Positions 45,385 to 55,408 are shown, counted from the stretch's first letter. The stretch is 64,000 bases of DNA from Bradyrhizobium nivariense (GCF_029846715.1 NZ_JARVWW010000004.1:269483-333482); one strand, 5' to 3'. Notes: generated from the sequence alone by a model not told the origin. Translations and numbers: made by a program.

Positions 45385-46752
45385 ATGAATATCGCCAGCG
45401 TGCGTCGGCCCATCGTCCCTCCGACCCCGCCGCGTGCGCCCGACGATATGTCGTTCCTCGGCCGGCTTGCAGTGATCAAGCGGAACATGATCGCGACCTG
45501 GGGGCAGCGCGCCTATGAGGAAGACGTCATCAAGGGCCGCTTCTTCTTCCGCAACAGTTTCATCCTGAACCAGCCGGATGCGATCCGGCATGTCCTGCTC
45601 AGCAATTACGAGAATTACTCGCGCACCCCGGCGGGCATCCGCATGCTTCGTCCCGTGCTCGGCGACGGCCTTCTGATTGCGGAGGGCCATTCGTGGACGT
45701 TCCAGCGCCGCACCCTCGCGCCGGCGTTCACGCCGCGCGCGACTGCAAATCTCGTCCCGCACATGACGGCGGTGCTCGACGAGACCATCGCGAAGCTGGA
45801 TGCACGCACGAGCGAGCCGGTCGATCTGCGCGAGATCATGCAGCGCATGACGCTGGAGATCGCCGGACGCACCATGTTCTCGTTCGGCATGGACCGGCAT
45901 GGCCCGACCTTGCGCAACTTCGTCATGGAGTATGGAGCCCGACTCGGGCGGCCGTACTTGCTCGACATGATGCTGCCCCTGTCCTGGCCGAGCCCGATGG
46001 ATTTTGCCCGCGCCCGTTTCCGTAAGCGCTGGACCGAATTCGTCGCGATGCTGATCGCCGAGCGGCGTGAGATGGGCAAGAAGGACGGCGCGCCGCCGCG
46101 CGACTTGTTCGACCTCATGGACGAGGCGCGTGACCCAGAAACCGGCAAGGGCTTTTCGGACGAGCAACTCGTCGACGAAGTCGCGACCATGATCCTCGCG
46201 GGTCACGAGACCACGGCGACCGCGCTGTTCTGGGCGCTCTATCTGCTCGCGCTCGATCCCGATACGCAGGAGGAGATCGCCTCCGAGACGCGTGGCGAAC
46301 ATCTCGACAGCATGGCCGACATCGATCGCCAGAAGTTCACCCGCGCCGCGATCGAGGAGACCATGCGGCTCTATCCGCCCGCCTTCCTGATCGCCCGGGC
46401 CGCGCGCGAGAAGGATAACGCAGCCGGCGTCGAGATTGGCAAGGGCGACATCATCATGATCGCGCCGTGGCTGCTGCATCGGCACGAGAAGCTGTGGGAT
46501 CAGCCGAATGCGTTCATTCCAAAACGCTTCATGTCGACCGAGCCGCCCGACCGTTTCGCTTATTTGCCGTTCGGTGCGGGTCCACGCGTCTGCGTTGGCG
46601 CGCCGTTTGCGCAAGCCGAATCCGTGCTGGCGCTGGCCCGGCTGATCGGCGCATTCCGCGTCGAGCTTGCCGATACCAGCTCTGTCATCCCGATCGGTGT
46701 CGTCACGACCCAGCCGGACCGTTCACCCCTGTTCCGCATCACGCGTCGGTGA
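45385..46752 (+). CDS. Cytochrome P450
   Basis: The 455-residue protein has the standard P450 motifs: I-helix AGHETTATALFW, EETMRLYPP (ExxR) and heme-binding FGAGPRVCVGAPFA with the Cys ligand. The length and motif style (a CYP102/CYP4-like cytosolic form) suggest a fatty-acid- or terpenoid-oxidising enzyme; no redox partner gene is adjacent. The ATG 45385 (MNIASVRRP) follows GGGAGAG. It lies just after the Tat hydrolase gene. Confidence 0.93.
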   Translation: MNIASVRRPIVPPTPPRAPDDMSFLGRLAVIKRNMIATWGQRAYEEDVIKGRFFFRNSFILNQPDAIRHVLLSNYENYSRTPAGIRMLRPVLGDGLLIAEGHSWTFQRRTLAPAFTPRATANLVPHMTAVLDETIAKLDARTSEPVDLREIMQRMTLEIAGRTMFSFGMDRHGPTLRNFVMEYGARLGRPYLLDMMLPLSWPSPMDFARARFRKRWTEFVAMLIAERREMGKKDGAPPRDLFDLMDEARDPETGKGFSDEQLVDEVATMILAGHETTATALFWALYLLALDPDTQEEIASETRGEHLDSMADIDRQKFTRAAIEETMRLYPPAFLIARAAREKDNAAGVEIGKGDIIMIAPWLLHRHEKLWDQPNAFIPKRFMSTEPPDRFAYLPFGAGPRVCVGAPFAQAESVLALARLIGAFRVELADTSSVIPIGVVTTQPDRSPLFRITRR

Positions 46753-46801
46753 CAGGCGTTCGCCTGGCCGACGCGTGATCCACACCAGATAGAGTTGCGC
46801 G

Positions 46802-48211
46802 ATGAGCGATATCCAGGCCCAGTTTTCCGTTCTGAAGCAGACCGCCGATGCGAAGGTGGTCGACGCGATCACGCGCCTCATCGAGGACGGCGAAGATCAC
46901 GAGCTCAACCGCATCAATGTCCTCGATTTCGCGAGGCAGCACGGTCTCGATGAAGAGCACGCGATCTCGGCATTCCTGCATTCGGCGCGGCTCGGCCTGT
47001 TCGATCTCGGCTGGAATGTACTGTGCCCGGGCTGCGGCGGCGTGCTGGGGGCGCATTCGACCCTGAAGGCGCTCAAGCCGGATGAGTATCACTGTGCGCT
47101 CTGCGCCTGCGGCTACAAGACCTCCGTCGACGATCAGGTCGAGGTCTCCTTCACTGTCAATTCACGTGTCCGGCGCATCGCGGCGCACGATCCTGATACG
47201 CTTCCGGTGTGGGAGTATTTCAAGCAGGTGTTCTGGAGCTCCGGCGTCGACTTCAACAAGGAATCGTTCGCGACGCTCGCCAACGAGGTGACGCTGGATA
47301 CGATGGAGTTGCCGGCCGGCGAGAAGGCGACCATGTCGCTGCAACTGCCGAACGACTTCATCATCATCTTCGAGCCGGTGACGCACGCGGCCCATTTCAT
47401 CGACGTGCAGGGCGAGCCGACCAAGGACCGTCAGCAATTCGCCATCATGTACAACAAGGTGCAGGCGCCGACGGGAACCACGACCATGCGGCCGGGCCCG
47501 CTGCGGCTGTCGCTGGAGAACCAGGCCGGCGTCCGCGTGCTGCCGTCGGTGTTCATCGCGGCCGAGGCGCTCCATCACCTCATCGGCAAGCGCAAGCCGT
47601 TCCTTACCGCCAAGCGGATGCTGTCGAACCAGACGTTTCGCGATGTGTTCAAGGCGGACAATCTCAGTCTCGACCAGCGGCTCCAGATCACCTCGCTGAC
47701 CTTTCTGTTCACCGATCTGAAGGGGTCAACCGCGCTCTATGAGCGCGTCGGCGATCTCGCCGCCTTCGATCTCGTGCGCGCCCATTTCCACGCGCTGCTC
47801 GAGATCATCTCGTCGGAGAAAGGCGCGGTGGTGAAGACCATCGGCGACGCCGTGATGGCGACCTTCGTCCGTCCCGAGCACGCGATCGCGGCGGGTTTGC
47901 GGATGCGCGGGGCGATGGACGAGCTCAACAAAAAGCGCGGCACCGCCGACCTCGTCGTCAAGATCGGCATCCACGAAGGTCCGTGCCTCGCGGTGATGCT
48001 GAACGAGCGGCAGGATTATTTCGGCCAGACCGTCAACATCGCGGCGCGCGTGCAGAGCCTGTCGACCGCGCAAGAGATCCACATCACCGGCCCGGTGCTG
48101 GATGCGCCGGCGGTCGCCGAAGTCCTCAAGCGGCGCGAAATCAGGCCTATCCAGAAGCAGGCCGCTCTGCGCGGCATCGCCGACAAGATGGTGGTGTACG
48201 AGATACCGTAA
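46802..48211 (+). CDS. Adenylate/guanylate cyclase with zinc-ribbon N-terminal region (DUF5939)
   Basis: The 469-residue protein has an N-terminal region carrying a zinc-ribbon-like CPGCGG ... CALCACG (about 78-105), a central beta-rich part, and a C-terminal class III cyclase domain. The cyclase domain has TFLFTDLKGSTALYERV with a metal Asp, GAVVKTIGDAVMATF and FGQTVNIAARVQ. The architecture matches DUF5939 cyclases. It is cytoplasmic with no membrane segment. It starts 49 nt after the P450 stop. Confidence 0.88.
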   Translation: MSDIQAQFSVLKQTADAKVVDAITRLIEDGEDHELNRINVLDFARQHGLDEEHAISAFLHSARLGLFDLGWNVLCPGCGGVLGAHSTLKALKPDEYHCALCACGYKTSVDDQVEVSFTVNSRVRRIAAHDPDTLPVWEYFKQVFWSSGVDFNKESFATLANEVTLDTMELPAGEKATMSLQLPNDFIIIFEPVTHAAHFIDVQGEPTKDRQQFAIMYNKVQAPTGTTTMRPGPLRLSLENQAGVRVLPSVFIAAEALHHLIGKRKPFLTAKRMLSNQTFRDVFKADNLSLDQRLQITSLTFLFTDLKGSTALYERVGDLAAFDLVRAHFHALLEIISSEKGAVVKTIGDAVMATFVRPEHAIAAGLRMRGAMDELNKKRGTADLVVKIGIHEGPCLAVMLNERQDYFGQTVNIAARVQSLSTAQEIHITGPVLDAPAVAEVLKRREIRPIQKQAALRGIADKMVVYEIP

Positions 48212-48215
48212 TTGG

Positions 48216-48350
48216 TGTCGTCCCGGCGAAGGCCAGGCGAAGGCCGGGACCCATACCGTGTGATTTCCGAAACGGGCTGGATGGTCGTTGCCAAGGTCTT
48301 CGCCAAACCACAGCCTGTGGTTATGGATCCCGGCCTTCGCCGGGACGACA
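48216..48350. repeat. Intergenic inverted-repeat element, family A, with internal duplication
   Basis: The left end TGTCGTCCCGGCGAAGGCC contains a short duplication (GGCGAAGGCC repeated), and the right end is CCGGCCTTCGCCGGGACGAC. The inner CCCATA / TTATGG pair is present. It follows the cyclase stop codon and fills most of the 302-nt gap before the TerB gene. The remaining bases hold no supported gene. Confidence 0.8.
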
Positions 48351-48513
48351 TCTGCGGACTTGGCTTGCCCTACTCCAAAATCACAGCGCTCCAGATTGCC
48401 GAAACGTAATGCGGCGCGCGGAACTGACGCACATTGCGCCGGGTGAGTTTCCCGCTCATATAATGCTGGTAGCGGCCGCGCTCCTGTGGCTTCATCGATT
48501 TCGGTAGGACCTT

Positions 48514-49002
48514 ATGCTCGACGGCCTGCGCCAATTCATCGCCGACATTGTTGCTCCCCATGCCCAGGACCGCGCATTCGGCGACAGCGACTACCGGCTG
48601 GCGGCGACCGCGTTGCTGGTTCACGTGATCTCGCTGGACGGCCAGCCGACGGCTGCCGAGCAGCGCAAGTTGCACAGCCTGATCGAAAGCCACTTTGGGC
48701 TCGATCGCGGCACCGCGGATCGTCTGATCGCGGATGCGACGGAGGTCGAGGGCGAGGCGGTCGATCTCTATCACTTCACCAGCATCATCATGCGCTCGCT
48801 CGACGAAGACGACCGTAAGCGCATCGTCCGCATGATGTGGGAGCTGGTCTATGCCGACGGTCAGGTCACCGAGTTCGAGGACAACGTCGTCTGGCGCGCC
48901 TCCGACCTGCTGGGGGTCTCGCAGCGCGACCGGATCGACCTGAAGCACGCGGTCGCAGACCGCGCTGGTGGCCCGGTCAAGGGCGACGCTGTCGGCGGCT
49001 GA
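48514..49002 (+). CDS. TerB family protein
   Basis: The 162-residue protein is a TerB-type helical domain (ATALLVHVISLDGQPTAAEQ, with Asp/Glu metal sites, and MWELVYADGQVTEFEDNVVW). TerB proteins bind divalent metal at the membrane. Stand-alone copies in Rhizobiales are common and need not mean tellurite resistance. No other ter genes are nearby. It reads alone after the repeat. Confidence 0.88.
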   Translation: MLDGLRQFIADIVAPHAQDRAFGDSDYRLAATALLVHVISLDGQPTAAEQRKLHSLIESHFGLDRGTADRLIADATEVEGEAVDLYHFTSIIMRSLDEDDRKRIVRMMWELVYADGQVTEFEDNVVWRASDLLGVSQRDRIDLKHAVADRAGGPVKGDAVGG

Positions 49003-49229
49003 TCCGGGCCAACCGGCGAATTGCCGGGTGCGGAGCCACATGACAAAACTTTAATGTAGCCCCAGCGTTGCCTGGGTTTCCGGATTTCCCTGCAAATCCG
49101 CGGTTTTCCGGCTCTCCCGTTTCCCGCTCAGATGGCCATGCTGCGGGCGCCGCTTGCCTGTCGCGCACGGCCTATGCTCTCGTTCCGGAATTGCGGGGCC
49201 AAAAAACTTCAATTCAAGAGACTTCGATC

Positions 49230-50009
49230 GTGACTGAGCGGGTAACGTTGATCACCGGGGCCTCGGCGGGCATCGGCACGGAGCTGGCGCGTGTGTTCGC
49301 CGCGAACGGACACCGTCTTGCGCTGACGGCGCGACGCGCGGACCGGCTCGAGGCGCTCGCGAACGAGCTCGCCGCCAAGGGCGGCAAGAGGCCGATCGTG
49401 ATCGTCTGCGATCTCCAGGACACAGGTGCCGGCGAGAAGATTGCGGCGGCGCTCGCCGCCGAAGGCGTCGAGCTCGATCATCTCGTCAACAATGCCGGCT
49501 TCGGCGTATTCGGTGACGCGATCGAGCGCGACCGCGTCGAGCAGGTCGGCATCGTCGATGTCAACGTCCGGGCTCTGACGGATCTGTCGCTGCGCTTTGC
49601 CGATCAGCTCATCAGGAACAAGGGCGGTCTTCTCAACGTCGGATCCGTCGCCGGTTTTCTGCCCGGCCCCGGCATGGCGGTCTACTACGCGTCCAAGGCC
49701 TATGTCATTTCTCTCACTGAGGCCTTGCGGGCGGAGCTTGCACCGCACGGCGTTCGCGTCACGGTACTTTGCCCGGGTCCGGTGCCCACCGAATTCCAGG
49801 CGCGCGCCGGCGTCGGGTCCGGACATGATACGGCCCTTCTCAATGTTTCTGCCGCCGATGTCGCACGGCAGGCCTATCGCGGCCTGATGGCCAACAAACG
49901 GGCAGTGCTTCCCGGTCTGGGCATCAAGATTGTGCCGTTCGCGCTGCGTTTCTTCCCGCGCGGCTTCATCCTGTCCGCCACCAGTCGGTTCCAGAGGCAA
50001 AGGCACTAA
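49230..50009 (+). CDS. Short-chain dehydrogenase/reductase
   Basis: The 259-residue protein has the classical SDR fold: cofactor motif TGASAGIGTELA, NNAGFG, catalytic Ser within VGSVAGF and YYASKAY with the Tyr and Lys. The 3' region VLCPGPVPTEF is typical of the DltE/YqjQ-like group. The start is GTG 49230 (MTERVTLITG); the upstream open frame is not coding. The substrate is unknown. Confidence 0.88.
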   Translation: MTERVTLITGASAGIGTELARVFAANGHRLALTARRADRLEALANELAAKGGKRPIVIVCDLQDTGAGEKIAAALAAEGVELDHLVNNAGFGVFGDAIERDRVEQVGIVDVNVRALTDLSLRFADQLIRNKGGLLNVGSVAGFLPGPGMAVYYASKAYVISLTEALRAELAPHGVRVTVLCPGPVPTEFQARAGVGSGHDTALLNVSAADVARQAYRGLMANKRAVLPGLGIKIVPFALRFFPRGFILSATSRFQRQRH

Positions 50010-50135
50010 AGAGAGCTCTGCGTCCGTAGTGGCCCGGAGCTTGCTTCACTATCGGGCGTGCGTGCGCAAACTCACACGAAATTAACGATCGCTTAGTTAT
50101 GCTGGCGGTCTGAACCGATAGCACTCGCAGAGACC

Positions 50136-50930
50136 ATGTCGTTCCGGACGGACAGGTTTGGTGGCGCAGAAGTGGTGCCCTTCCCCAGAAGGACGCCGAA
50201 CGTCGCCGCTCCCGAAACCCGGTTGCCGGTTCTGATTATCCTGCATCAGGAATCCTCGACACCCGGCCGCGTCGGCAATGCGCTACGCGCGCTCGGCCAT
50301 CGCCTCGACATCCGCCGTCCCCGCTTCGGCGAAGCCCTGCCCGAGACGCTCGACCAGCATGCCGGCGCCGTGGTCTTCGGCGGCCCGATGAGCGCCAACG
50401 ATTCCGACGACTACATCCGCCGCGAGATCGACTGGATCGAAATTCCGCTGCGCGAGCAGCGGCCGTTCCTCGGCATCTGCCTCGGTGCACAGATGCTCGC
50501 GAAGCAGTTAGGGGCTCGCGTTGCGCCGCATGCCGATGCGCTGACCCAGATCGGTTACTACCCGATCCGCCCGACGTCTGCAGGCCGTGCGTTGTGCCGG
50601 GACTGGCCGGCGCAGGTCTACCATTGGCATCGCGAAGGCTTCGAGCTGCCGGTCGGCACCGAGCTGCTTGCGGAAGGTGACGATTTTCCGGTGCAGGCGT
50701 TCCGCACGGGCAACGCTTTCGGCGTGCAGTTCCATCCCGACGTGACCTACGCGATGATGCATCGCTGGACCACGCGCGGCTATGATGGCTTCAGCGCGCC
50801 CGGCGCGCGGCAGCGGCATTATCATTTCGCGGATCGTGCGGTGTACGATGCTGCAGAACGCGCCTGGCTCGATCATTTCATCGACGGCTGGCTGGCGCGG
50901 CGTCCCGTGTTGGCGCAAGCCGCCGAGTGA
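50136..50930 (+). CDS. Class I glutamine [20 protein letters not shown] protein
   Basis: The 264-residue protein has the GATase1 triad: nucleophile Cys in FLGICLGAQMLA, His and Glu in FGVQFHPDVTY. It resembles the GMP synthase-like stand-alone amidotransferases often annotated as glutamine amidotransferase. The first ~30 residues are an extra N-terminal segment. The physiological partner is unknown. Confidence 0.85.
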   Translation: MSFRTDRFGGAEVVPFPRRTPNVAAPETRLPVLIILHQESSTPGRVGNALRALGHRLDIRRPRFGEALPETLDQHAGAVVFGGPMSANDSDDYIRREIDWIEIPLREQRPFLGICLGAQMLAKQLGARVAPHADALTQIGYYPIRPTSAGRALCRDWPAQVYHWHREGFELPVGTELLAEGDDFPVQAFRTGNAFGVQFHPDVTYAMMHRWTTRGYDGFSAPGARQRHYHFADRAVYDAAERAWLDHFIDGWLARRPVLAQAAE

Positions 50931-51042
50931 TCGCGCCTTCGCGCAGAGGTCCTTGGCGCAAGCCCTTGTCTCATCCCTGAATATGCTAGGCTCGCTGCCA
51001 ACGAGCGCGCGAACATGCGCCGGCAAATAAAGGGAGAGCGCC

Positions 51043-51855
51043 ATGGCCTATGAAAACATTCTCTATGAGGTCAGCGACAAGGTCGCGACCATCACGCTCA
51101 ATCGCCCCGACCGCATGAATGCGTGGACGCCTATCATGGAGCGCGACGTGCGCCATGCGATGGAAGCATCGAGCGCCGATGACAATGTCCGCGTCATTGT
51201 GCTCACCGGCGCGGGCCGCGCTTTCTGCGCCGGTGCCGACATGGATGCACTGAAGGGGCTCGACCCTGACGACGTCAGGCGCGCGTCGAACCTGCCGCCC
51301 TTCGACATGAATCGCCGGCCCGACTGGCAGACACGCTATGGCTTCTACCCCTCGATCGGCAAACCTGTCATCGCCATGCTCAATGGCGCGACTGCCGGCA
51401 TCGGCCTCGTCCACGCGCTCTATTGCGACCTGCGCTTTGCCGCCGACAACACCGTGTTCACCACCGCCTTCGCGCGGCGCGGCCTGATTGCCGAGCATGG
51501 CATCAGCTGGATGCTGCCGCGCATCGTTGGTCACGCCAATGCGATGGATCTGCTGCTCTCGGCGAGGCGCGTGGGGAGCGACGAGGCATTGCGGATCGGC
51601 TTGGTGAATCGGCTCTGCCCGCCGGAAAAACTCCGCCAGGAGACCTATGCCTATGCGCGCGACCTCGCCGATTTCGTCTCGCCGAGCGCGATGGCCGTGA
51701 TCAAGCGGCAGCTCTACGAGGTGCCGTTCCAGACGCTGGCCGAGGCGACGATCGAAGCCAACCGGGAAATGATGGTGGCGCTGAACGGCAGCGATTTCAG
51801 GGAGGGGGTCGCAAGTTTCATGGAGAAGCGGCCACCGAGGTTTACCGGGAAGTAG
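51043..51855 (+). CDS. Enoyl-CoA hydratase/isomerase family protein
   Basis: The 270-residue crotonase-fold protein shows AFCAGADM (oxyanion hole), PVIAMLNGATAGIG and RGLIAEHGISWMLPR with a conserved Glu. It probably hydrates an enoyl-CoA in beta-oxidation or a related CoA pathway. AAAGGGAG lies upstream of the ATG. No other fatty-acid genes are adjacent, so the exact pathway cannot be given. Confidence 0.9.
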   Translation: MAYENILYEVSDKVATITLNRPDRMNAWTPIMERDVRHAMEASSADDNVRVIVLTGAGRAFCAGADMDALKGLDPDDVRRASNLPPFDMNRRPDWQTRYGFYPSIGKPVIAMLNGATAGIGLVHALYCDLRFAADNTVFTTAFARRGLIAEHGISWMLPRIVGHANAMDLLLSARRVGSDEALRIGLVNRLCPPEKLRQETYAYARDLADFVSPSAMAVIKRQLYEVPFQTLAEATIEANREMMVALNGSDFREGVASFMEKRPPRFTGK

Positions 51856-51907
51856 GGGGGGGAGATCCGTCTGAGACAGTCCGTCTTCGCCCTTGGGCTT
51901 CGCCGGA

Positions 51908-51969
51908 CACCACGCTTCGCCCTTCAGGCTCCTCGTGGTTGCGCCACGCGTAGCCCGAAGGGCGAAGCG

Positions 51970-51974
<5 letters not shown>
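51908..51974. repeat. Inverted repeat overlapping the tRNA-Ala 3' end
   Basis: CACCACGCTTCGCCCTTCAG (51908 on) and CGAAGGGCGAAGCGTGGTG (ending 51974) form a long hairpin with 23-nt arms. Its right arm contains the encoded CCA of tRNA-Ala (51970-51972). It may serve as the tRNA transcript end or processing signal. Confidence 0.75.
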
Positions 51975-52045
<71 letters not shown>

Positions 52046-52248
52046 ATTTGCGGCCGCTCTGGTCAATGCGGCCGACAACCGGGCGCCATTTAAGTCCCCG
52101 GCAAGGTCAAGTCAAGGACGGGTGTAACCCGGTTTTAGCCATCCCGGCACCGACTTCCCTTGTTTGGGCCGGGGGGAACCGATATCTAGCAAAAGGGGTC
52201 AATCCCGACCGCAGCCAGATTTTTCAAAAGCCAGAGTCTTCAAAAGCC

Positions 52249-52539
52249 ATGCGTGCCGTTCTCGACATCGTCATCATCGTGCTCGACCTCTACGTCTGGC
52301 TGCTGATCGCGTCCGCGATCCTGTCCTGGCTGATCGCCTTCAACGTCGTGAACACCCGCAACCAGTTCGTTTCGGCGGTGGCGGAGTTCCTGTACCGAAT
52401 CACTGAGCCGGTCCTGGCGCCGATTCGCAATTTCCTGCCCAGCCTCGGCGGCCTCGACATCTCGCCGATCATCCTGATCCTGCTCATCATGTTCATCGAG
52501 CGGGTGATCCTCTACTACATCTACCCGAACGTGATCTAA
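52249..52539 (+). CDS. YggT family membrane protein
   Basis: The 96-residue protein has two membrane helices (LDIVIIVLDLYVWLLIASAILSW and ISPIILILLIMFIERVILYY) and the YggT motif ITEPVLAPIRNFLPSLGGLDISP. The family is linked to cell division/osmotic fitness and often sits beside DUF167 and folD, as here. I start at ATG 52249; the open frame upstream runs into the tRNA-Ala region. It is followed 20 nt later by the DUF167 gene. Confidence 0.92.
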   Translation: MRAVLDIVIIVLDLYVWLLIASAILSWLIAFNVVNTRNQFVSAVAEFLYRITEPVLAPIRNFLPSLGGLDISPIILILLIMFIERVILYYIYPNVI

Positions 52540-52559
52540 GCAGGCTGGAGCGCCTTAGG

Positions 52560-52904
52560 TTGCCAAAGAACCTTGTTATCAAGGAACCTTGGCGTTACTC
52601 GGCCGCAGGCATCAGCATCGCGCTGCGGGTGACGCCGCGCGGCGGCCGCGACGACATCGACGGGATCGAGCAGCTGGCCGATGGCCGCAGCGTGCTCAAG
52701 GTGCGGGTGCGCGCCATCGCCGATGGCGGCGAGGCCAACAAGGCCGTTCTGGTGCTGCTGGCGAAATCGCTTGGCGTGCCCAAGGCCAGCGTAAGACTCC
52801 TGTCGGGAGCGACCTCGCGGCTGAAGCAGATCGCAATCGACGGCGATCCGGCGCGGCTCGGCGAAGCCCTGCGCCAGCTCGCATCAGCCAAATCGACAGA
52901 CTGA
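52560..52904 (+). CDS. DUF167 (YggU) family protein
   Basis: The 114-residue product has the DUF167 fold: [39 protein letters not shown] and the C-terminal [14 protein letters not shown]. The family is conserved and of unknown function. The start is a TTG at 52560 with GGAG upstream. It lies between yggT and folD in one apparent operon, ending 10 nt before folD. Confidence 0.9.
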   Translation: MPKNLVIKEPWRYSAAGISIALRVTPRGGRDDIDGIEQLADGRSVLKVRVRAIADGGEANKAVLVLLAKSLGVPKASVRLLSGATSRLKQIAIDGDPARLGEALRQLASAKSTD

Positions 52905-52914
52905 GGGAACTGAC

Positions 52915-53799
52915 ATGACCGCCAAGATCATCGACGGAAAAGTCATCGCCGCGGAACTCCGTGCTCGCGTCGCGGACGAGGTCGCCCGCGTCAAACGCGA
53001 GCACAATCTGGTGCCGGGCCTTGCGGTGGTCCTGGTCGGAAGCGACCCGGCGAGCGAGGTCTATGTCCGCTCGAAACACACCCAGACCCAGGCCGCCGGC
53101 ATGGCCTCGTTCGAGCACAAGCTGCCAGCCGACGTCTCGCAAGCAAATCTCCTGGCGCTGGTCACAAAACTCAACCGCGATTCCGCCGTGCACGGCATTC
53201 TGGTGCAACTGCCACTGCCCAAGGGCCTCAACACCGAGGCCGTCGTCAATGCCATCGACCCGGCCAAGGATGTCGACGGGCTGCATCCGAACAATGCCGG
53301 CCGCCTCGCCGGCGGTTTCGAGGCTCTGTCGCCCTGCACGCCGCTCGGCTGCATCATTTTGACCAAGAGCGTGCATGCTTCGCTCGAAGGCATGAACGCC
53401 ATCGTCATCGGCCGCTCCAACCTCGTCGGCCGCCCGCTGGTGCAGCTGCTGCTGAACGAGAACGCCACGGTGACCATCGCGCATTCGCGCTCGCGCGACC
53501 TGCCAGGGCTCGTGAAGCGCGCCGACCTCGTCTACGCTGCGGTCGGAAAGTCCGAGATGGTGCGCGGCGACTGGCTGAAGCCGGGGGCGACCGTGATCGA
53601 CGTCGGCATCAACCGGATCCCGAAGGACGACGGCAAGACGCGTCTCGTCGGCGATGTCGCCTATCAGGAAGCGCTCGCAGTGGCCGGCGCCATCACGCCC
53701 GTGCCGGGCGGTGTCGGCCAGATGACGGTCGCCTGCTTGCTCGTGAACACATTGCGCGCGGCTTGCGCGATTGCAGGGCTGCCGAAGCCGGCGGTGTAA
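52915..53799 (+). CDS. folD: Bifunctional methylenetetrahydrofolate dehydrogenase / cyclohydrolase
   Basis: The 294-residue FolD has the substrate motif [15 protein letters not shown] (catalytic Lys and Tyr), [12 protein letters not shown], the dinucleotide-binding [17 protein letters not shown] and C-terminal [16 protein letters not shown]. It interconverts methylene-, methenyl- and 10-formyl-THF, feeding purH. It is the third gene of the yggT-DUF167-folD operon. Confidence 0.97.
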   Translation: MTAKIIDGKVIAAELRARVADEVARVKREHNLVPGLAVVLVGSDPASEVYVRSKHTQTQAAGMASFEHKLPADVSQANLLALVTKLNRDSAVHGILVQLPLPKGLNTEAVVNAIDPAKDVDGLHPNNAGRLAGGFEALSPCTPLGCIILTKSVHASLEGMNAIVIGRSNLVGRPLVQLLLNENATVTIAHSRSRDLPGLVKRADLVYAAVGKSEMVRGDWLKPGATVIDVGINRIPKDDGKTRLVGDVAYQEALAVAGAITPVPGGVGQMTVACLLVNTLRAACAIAGLPKPAV

Positions 53800-53806
53800 C
53801 TAAATT

Positions 53807-53924
53807 TTCGTGCCCCGGACGCAGTGCAACGATGCGCTGCTGAGCCGGGGTCCAGTGCAGGTGGCACCCTGGGTCCCGGCTCTGCGGCGCATCACTTCGT
53901 GATGCACCGCGTCCGGGACACGAA
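53807..53924. repeat. Intergenic inverted repeat, family C, between convergent folD and ppa
   Basis: The outer ends TTCGTGCCCCGGACGC and GCGTCCGGGACACGAA are inverted copies, with an inner GAGCCGGGGTCCAG / CTGGGTCCCGGCTC pair. It fills the whole gap between folD and ppa and probably acts as a two-way terminator. It is related to 23494-23651. Confidence 0.8.
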
Positions 53925-53927
53925 AGC

Positions 53928-54461
53928 TCAGGCCTTCTTCTTCTCGCGATCGATGCCTTCGAGGATCAGCTTATGCGCATCCTCCGGGCCGCCCCAGCGC
54001 AGGATCTTCACCCATTTGCCCGGCTCGAGATCCTTGTAGTGCTCGAAGAAGTGCTGGATCTGCTGCAGCGTGATGTCCGGCAGGTCACTGTAGGATTTCA
54101 CCTTGTCGTAGCGCTGGGTGAGCTTGGACGAGGGCACCGCCAAAATCTTCTCGTCGCCGCCGGCTTCGTCTTCCATGAACAGCACGCCGACCGGGCGTAC
54201 GCTCATGACGGCGCCGGGGATGATGGCGCGGGTGTTGATGATGAGGACGTCGCAGGGGTCGCCGTCATCGGACAGCGTGTGCGGGATGAAGCCGTAGTTA
54301 CCGGGGTAACGCATCGGCGTGTAGAGGAAGCGGTCGACCACCAGCGTGCCGGCTTCCTTGTCCATCTCGTATTTGATCGGTTCGCCGCCGACGGGGACTT
54401 CGATGATGACGTTGACGTCGTGTGGCACGTTTTTCCCGATCGAGACCGCATCGATACGCAT
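53928..54461 (-). CDS. ppa: Inorganic pyrophosphatase (family I)
   Basis: The 177-residue enzyme has the family I residues: [31 protein letters not shown], the Asp triplet in [10 protein letters not shown] and [13 protein letters not shown]. It hydrolyses pyrophosphate using Mg2+, pulling biosynthetic reactions forward. Length is typical for a bacterial hexameric form. It converges on folD. Confidence 0.97.
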   Translation of the reverse strand: MRIDAVSIGKNVPHDVNVIIEVPVGGEPIKYEMDKEAGTLVVDRFLYTPMRYPGNYGFIPHTLSDDGDPCDVLIINTRAIIPGAVMSVRPVGVLFMEDEAGGDEKILAVPSSKLTQRYDKVKSYSDLPDITLQQIQHFFEHYKDLEPGKWVKILRWGGPEDAHKLILEGIDREKKKA

Positions 54462-54638
54462 TCAAGGCTCCGTTGTTGCCGAGGTTAAATCGCGCCCGGC
54501 AGCGATTTTGGCACTGTCATACGCGGGCTTGACCCGCCTATCCATCGTGTTTTTGTGAAATAATGAATCCGGCGATCACCGGCTCAAAAGGCAACGATAT
54601 CGACGGACGGGAAACGCTGCCGATCGGACTTCAGCAGC

Positions 54639-55148
54639 TCAATTGGTCCAAGCGAAGGCAACCTTGTCGAGCGACTTTGGCCCGAAACGCTCCGAGGAGC
54701 GCGCCACCATGCGGCCGCCCAAGGCGCGGTAGAACTCGGTGGCCGGATCGTTGTCCGAGAGCGCCCACACCACCATGCTCTTCAGGCCGCTCTGCATCAG
54801 GTCGCGGCGGGCCGCGGTGAACAGGCGGCGGCCGAAGCCCAGGCCCTGGAATTCGGGACGCAGATAGAGCTCGTAGACCTCGCCGTCGAAATGCAGGCTG
54901 CGGGCGCGGTTGCGACCGTAATTGGCGTAGCCCGCGATCTTGTCGCCGAATACGAGCACGCTGACGCGGCTGCCCTTGCGGATCGCGCTATCCCACCATT
55001 GCGGACCGCGGCGGTTGATCAGCTTTTCCAGCTCGGCGCCTGGAATAATGCCCTGATAAGCCGAACGCCAGGCTTCGTCATGGGTGGACGCGACCGCAGT
55101 TGCATCTGCAGCTTTGGCCGGCCGGACCTCGATCAGGGTTGTGCTCAT
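54639..55148 (-). CDS. GNAT family N-acetyltransferase
   Basis: The 169-residue protein fits the GNAT fold: EVRPAKAADATAVASTHDEAW at the start and the acetyl-CoA pyrophosphate loop in LYLRPEFQGLGFGRRLF. The C-terminal KVAFAW is typical of RimI/YjaB-like members. The acceptor is unknown. The ATG 55148 (MSTTLIEVRP) is preferred over 55184, whose 12 extra residues look unrelated. Confidence 0.88.
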   Translation of the reverse strand: MSTTLIEVRPAKAADATAVASTHDEAWRSAYQGIIPGAELEKLINRRGPQWWDSAIRKGSRVSVLVFGDKIAGYANYGRNRARSLHFDGEVYELYLRPEFQGLGFGRRLFTAARRDLMQSGLKSMVVWALSDNDPATEFYRALGGRMVARSSERFGPKSLDKVAFAWTN

Positions 55149-55408
55149 GGACGTGATCAAACCAAGTCGCCGGGCCGGCGGCAAGACCTATCGTTAATTA
55201 TCGGTTAACCTGTGGACTTTCTGCATCAGTATTTTACCCATGTTGTACCGAAAAAAGACAAGACGCCAATTCGAACGGCACCGGCGTGCCATGCGTCGGT
55301 GCAAAACTGCTTTGGCGCAATGAATGAACGGCAATGACAACGCGGAAAGTCTGCCGATATTGATTCGTTCCTACTAGTGTGACGTCGCTGTTCTCGCTCC
55401 GGCAATTC

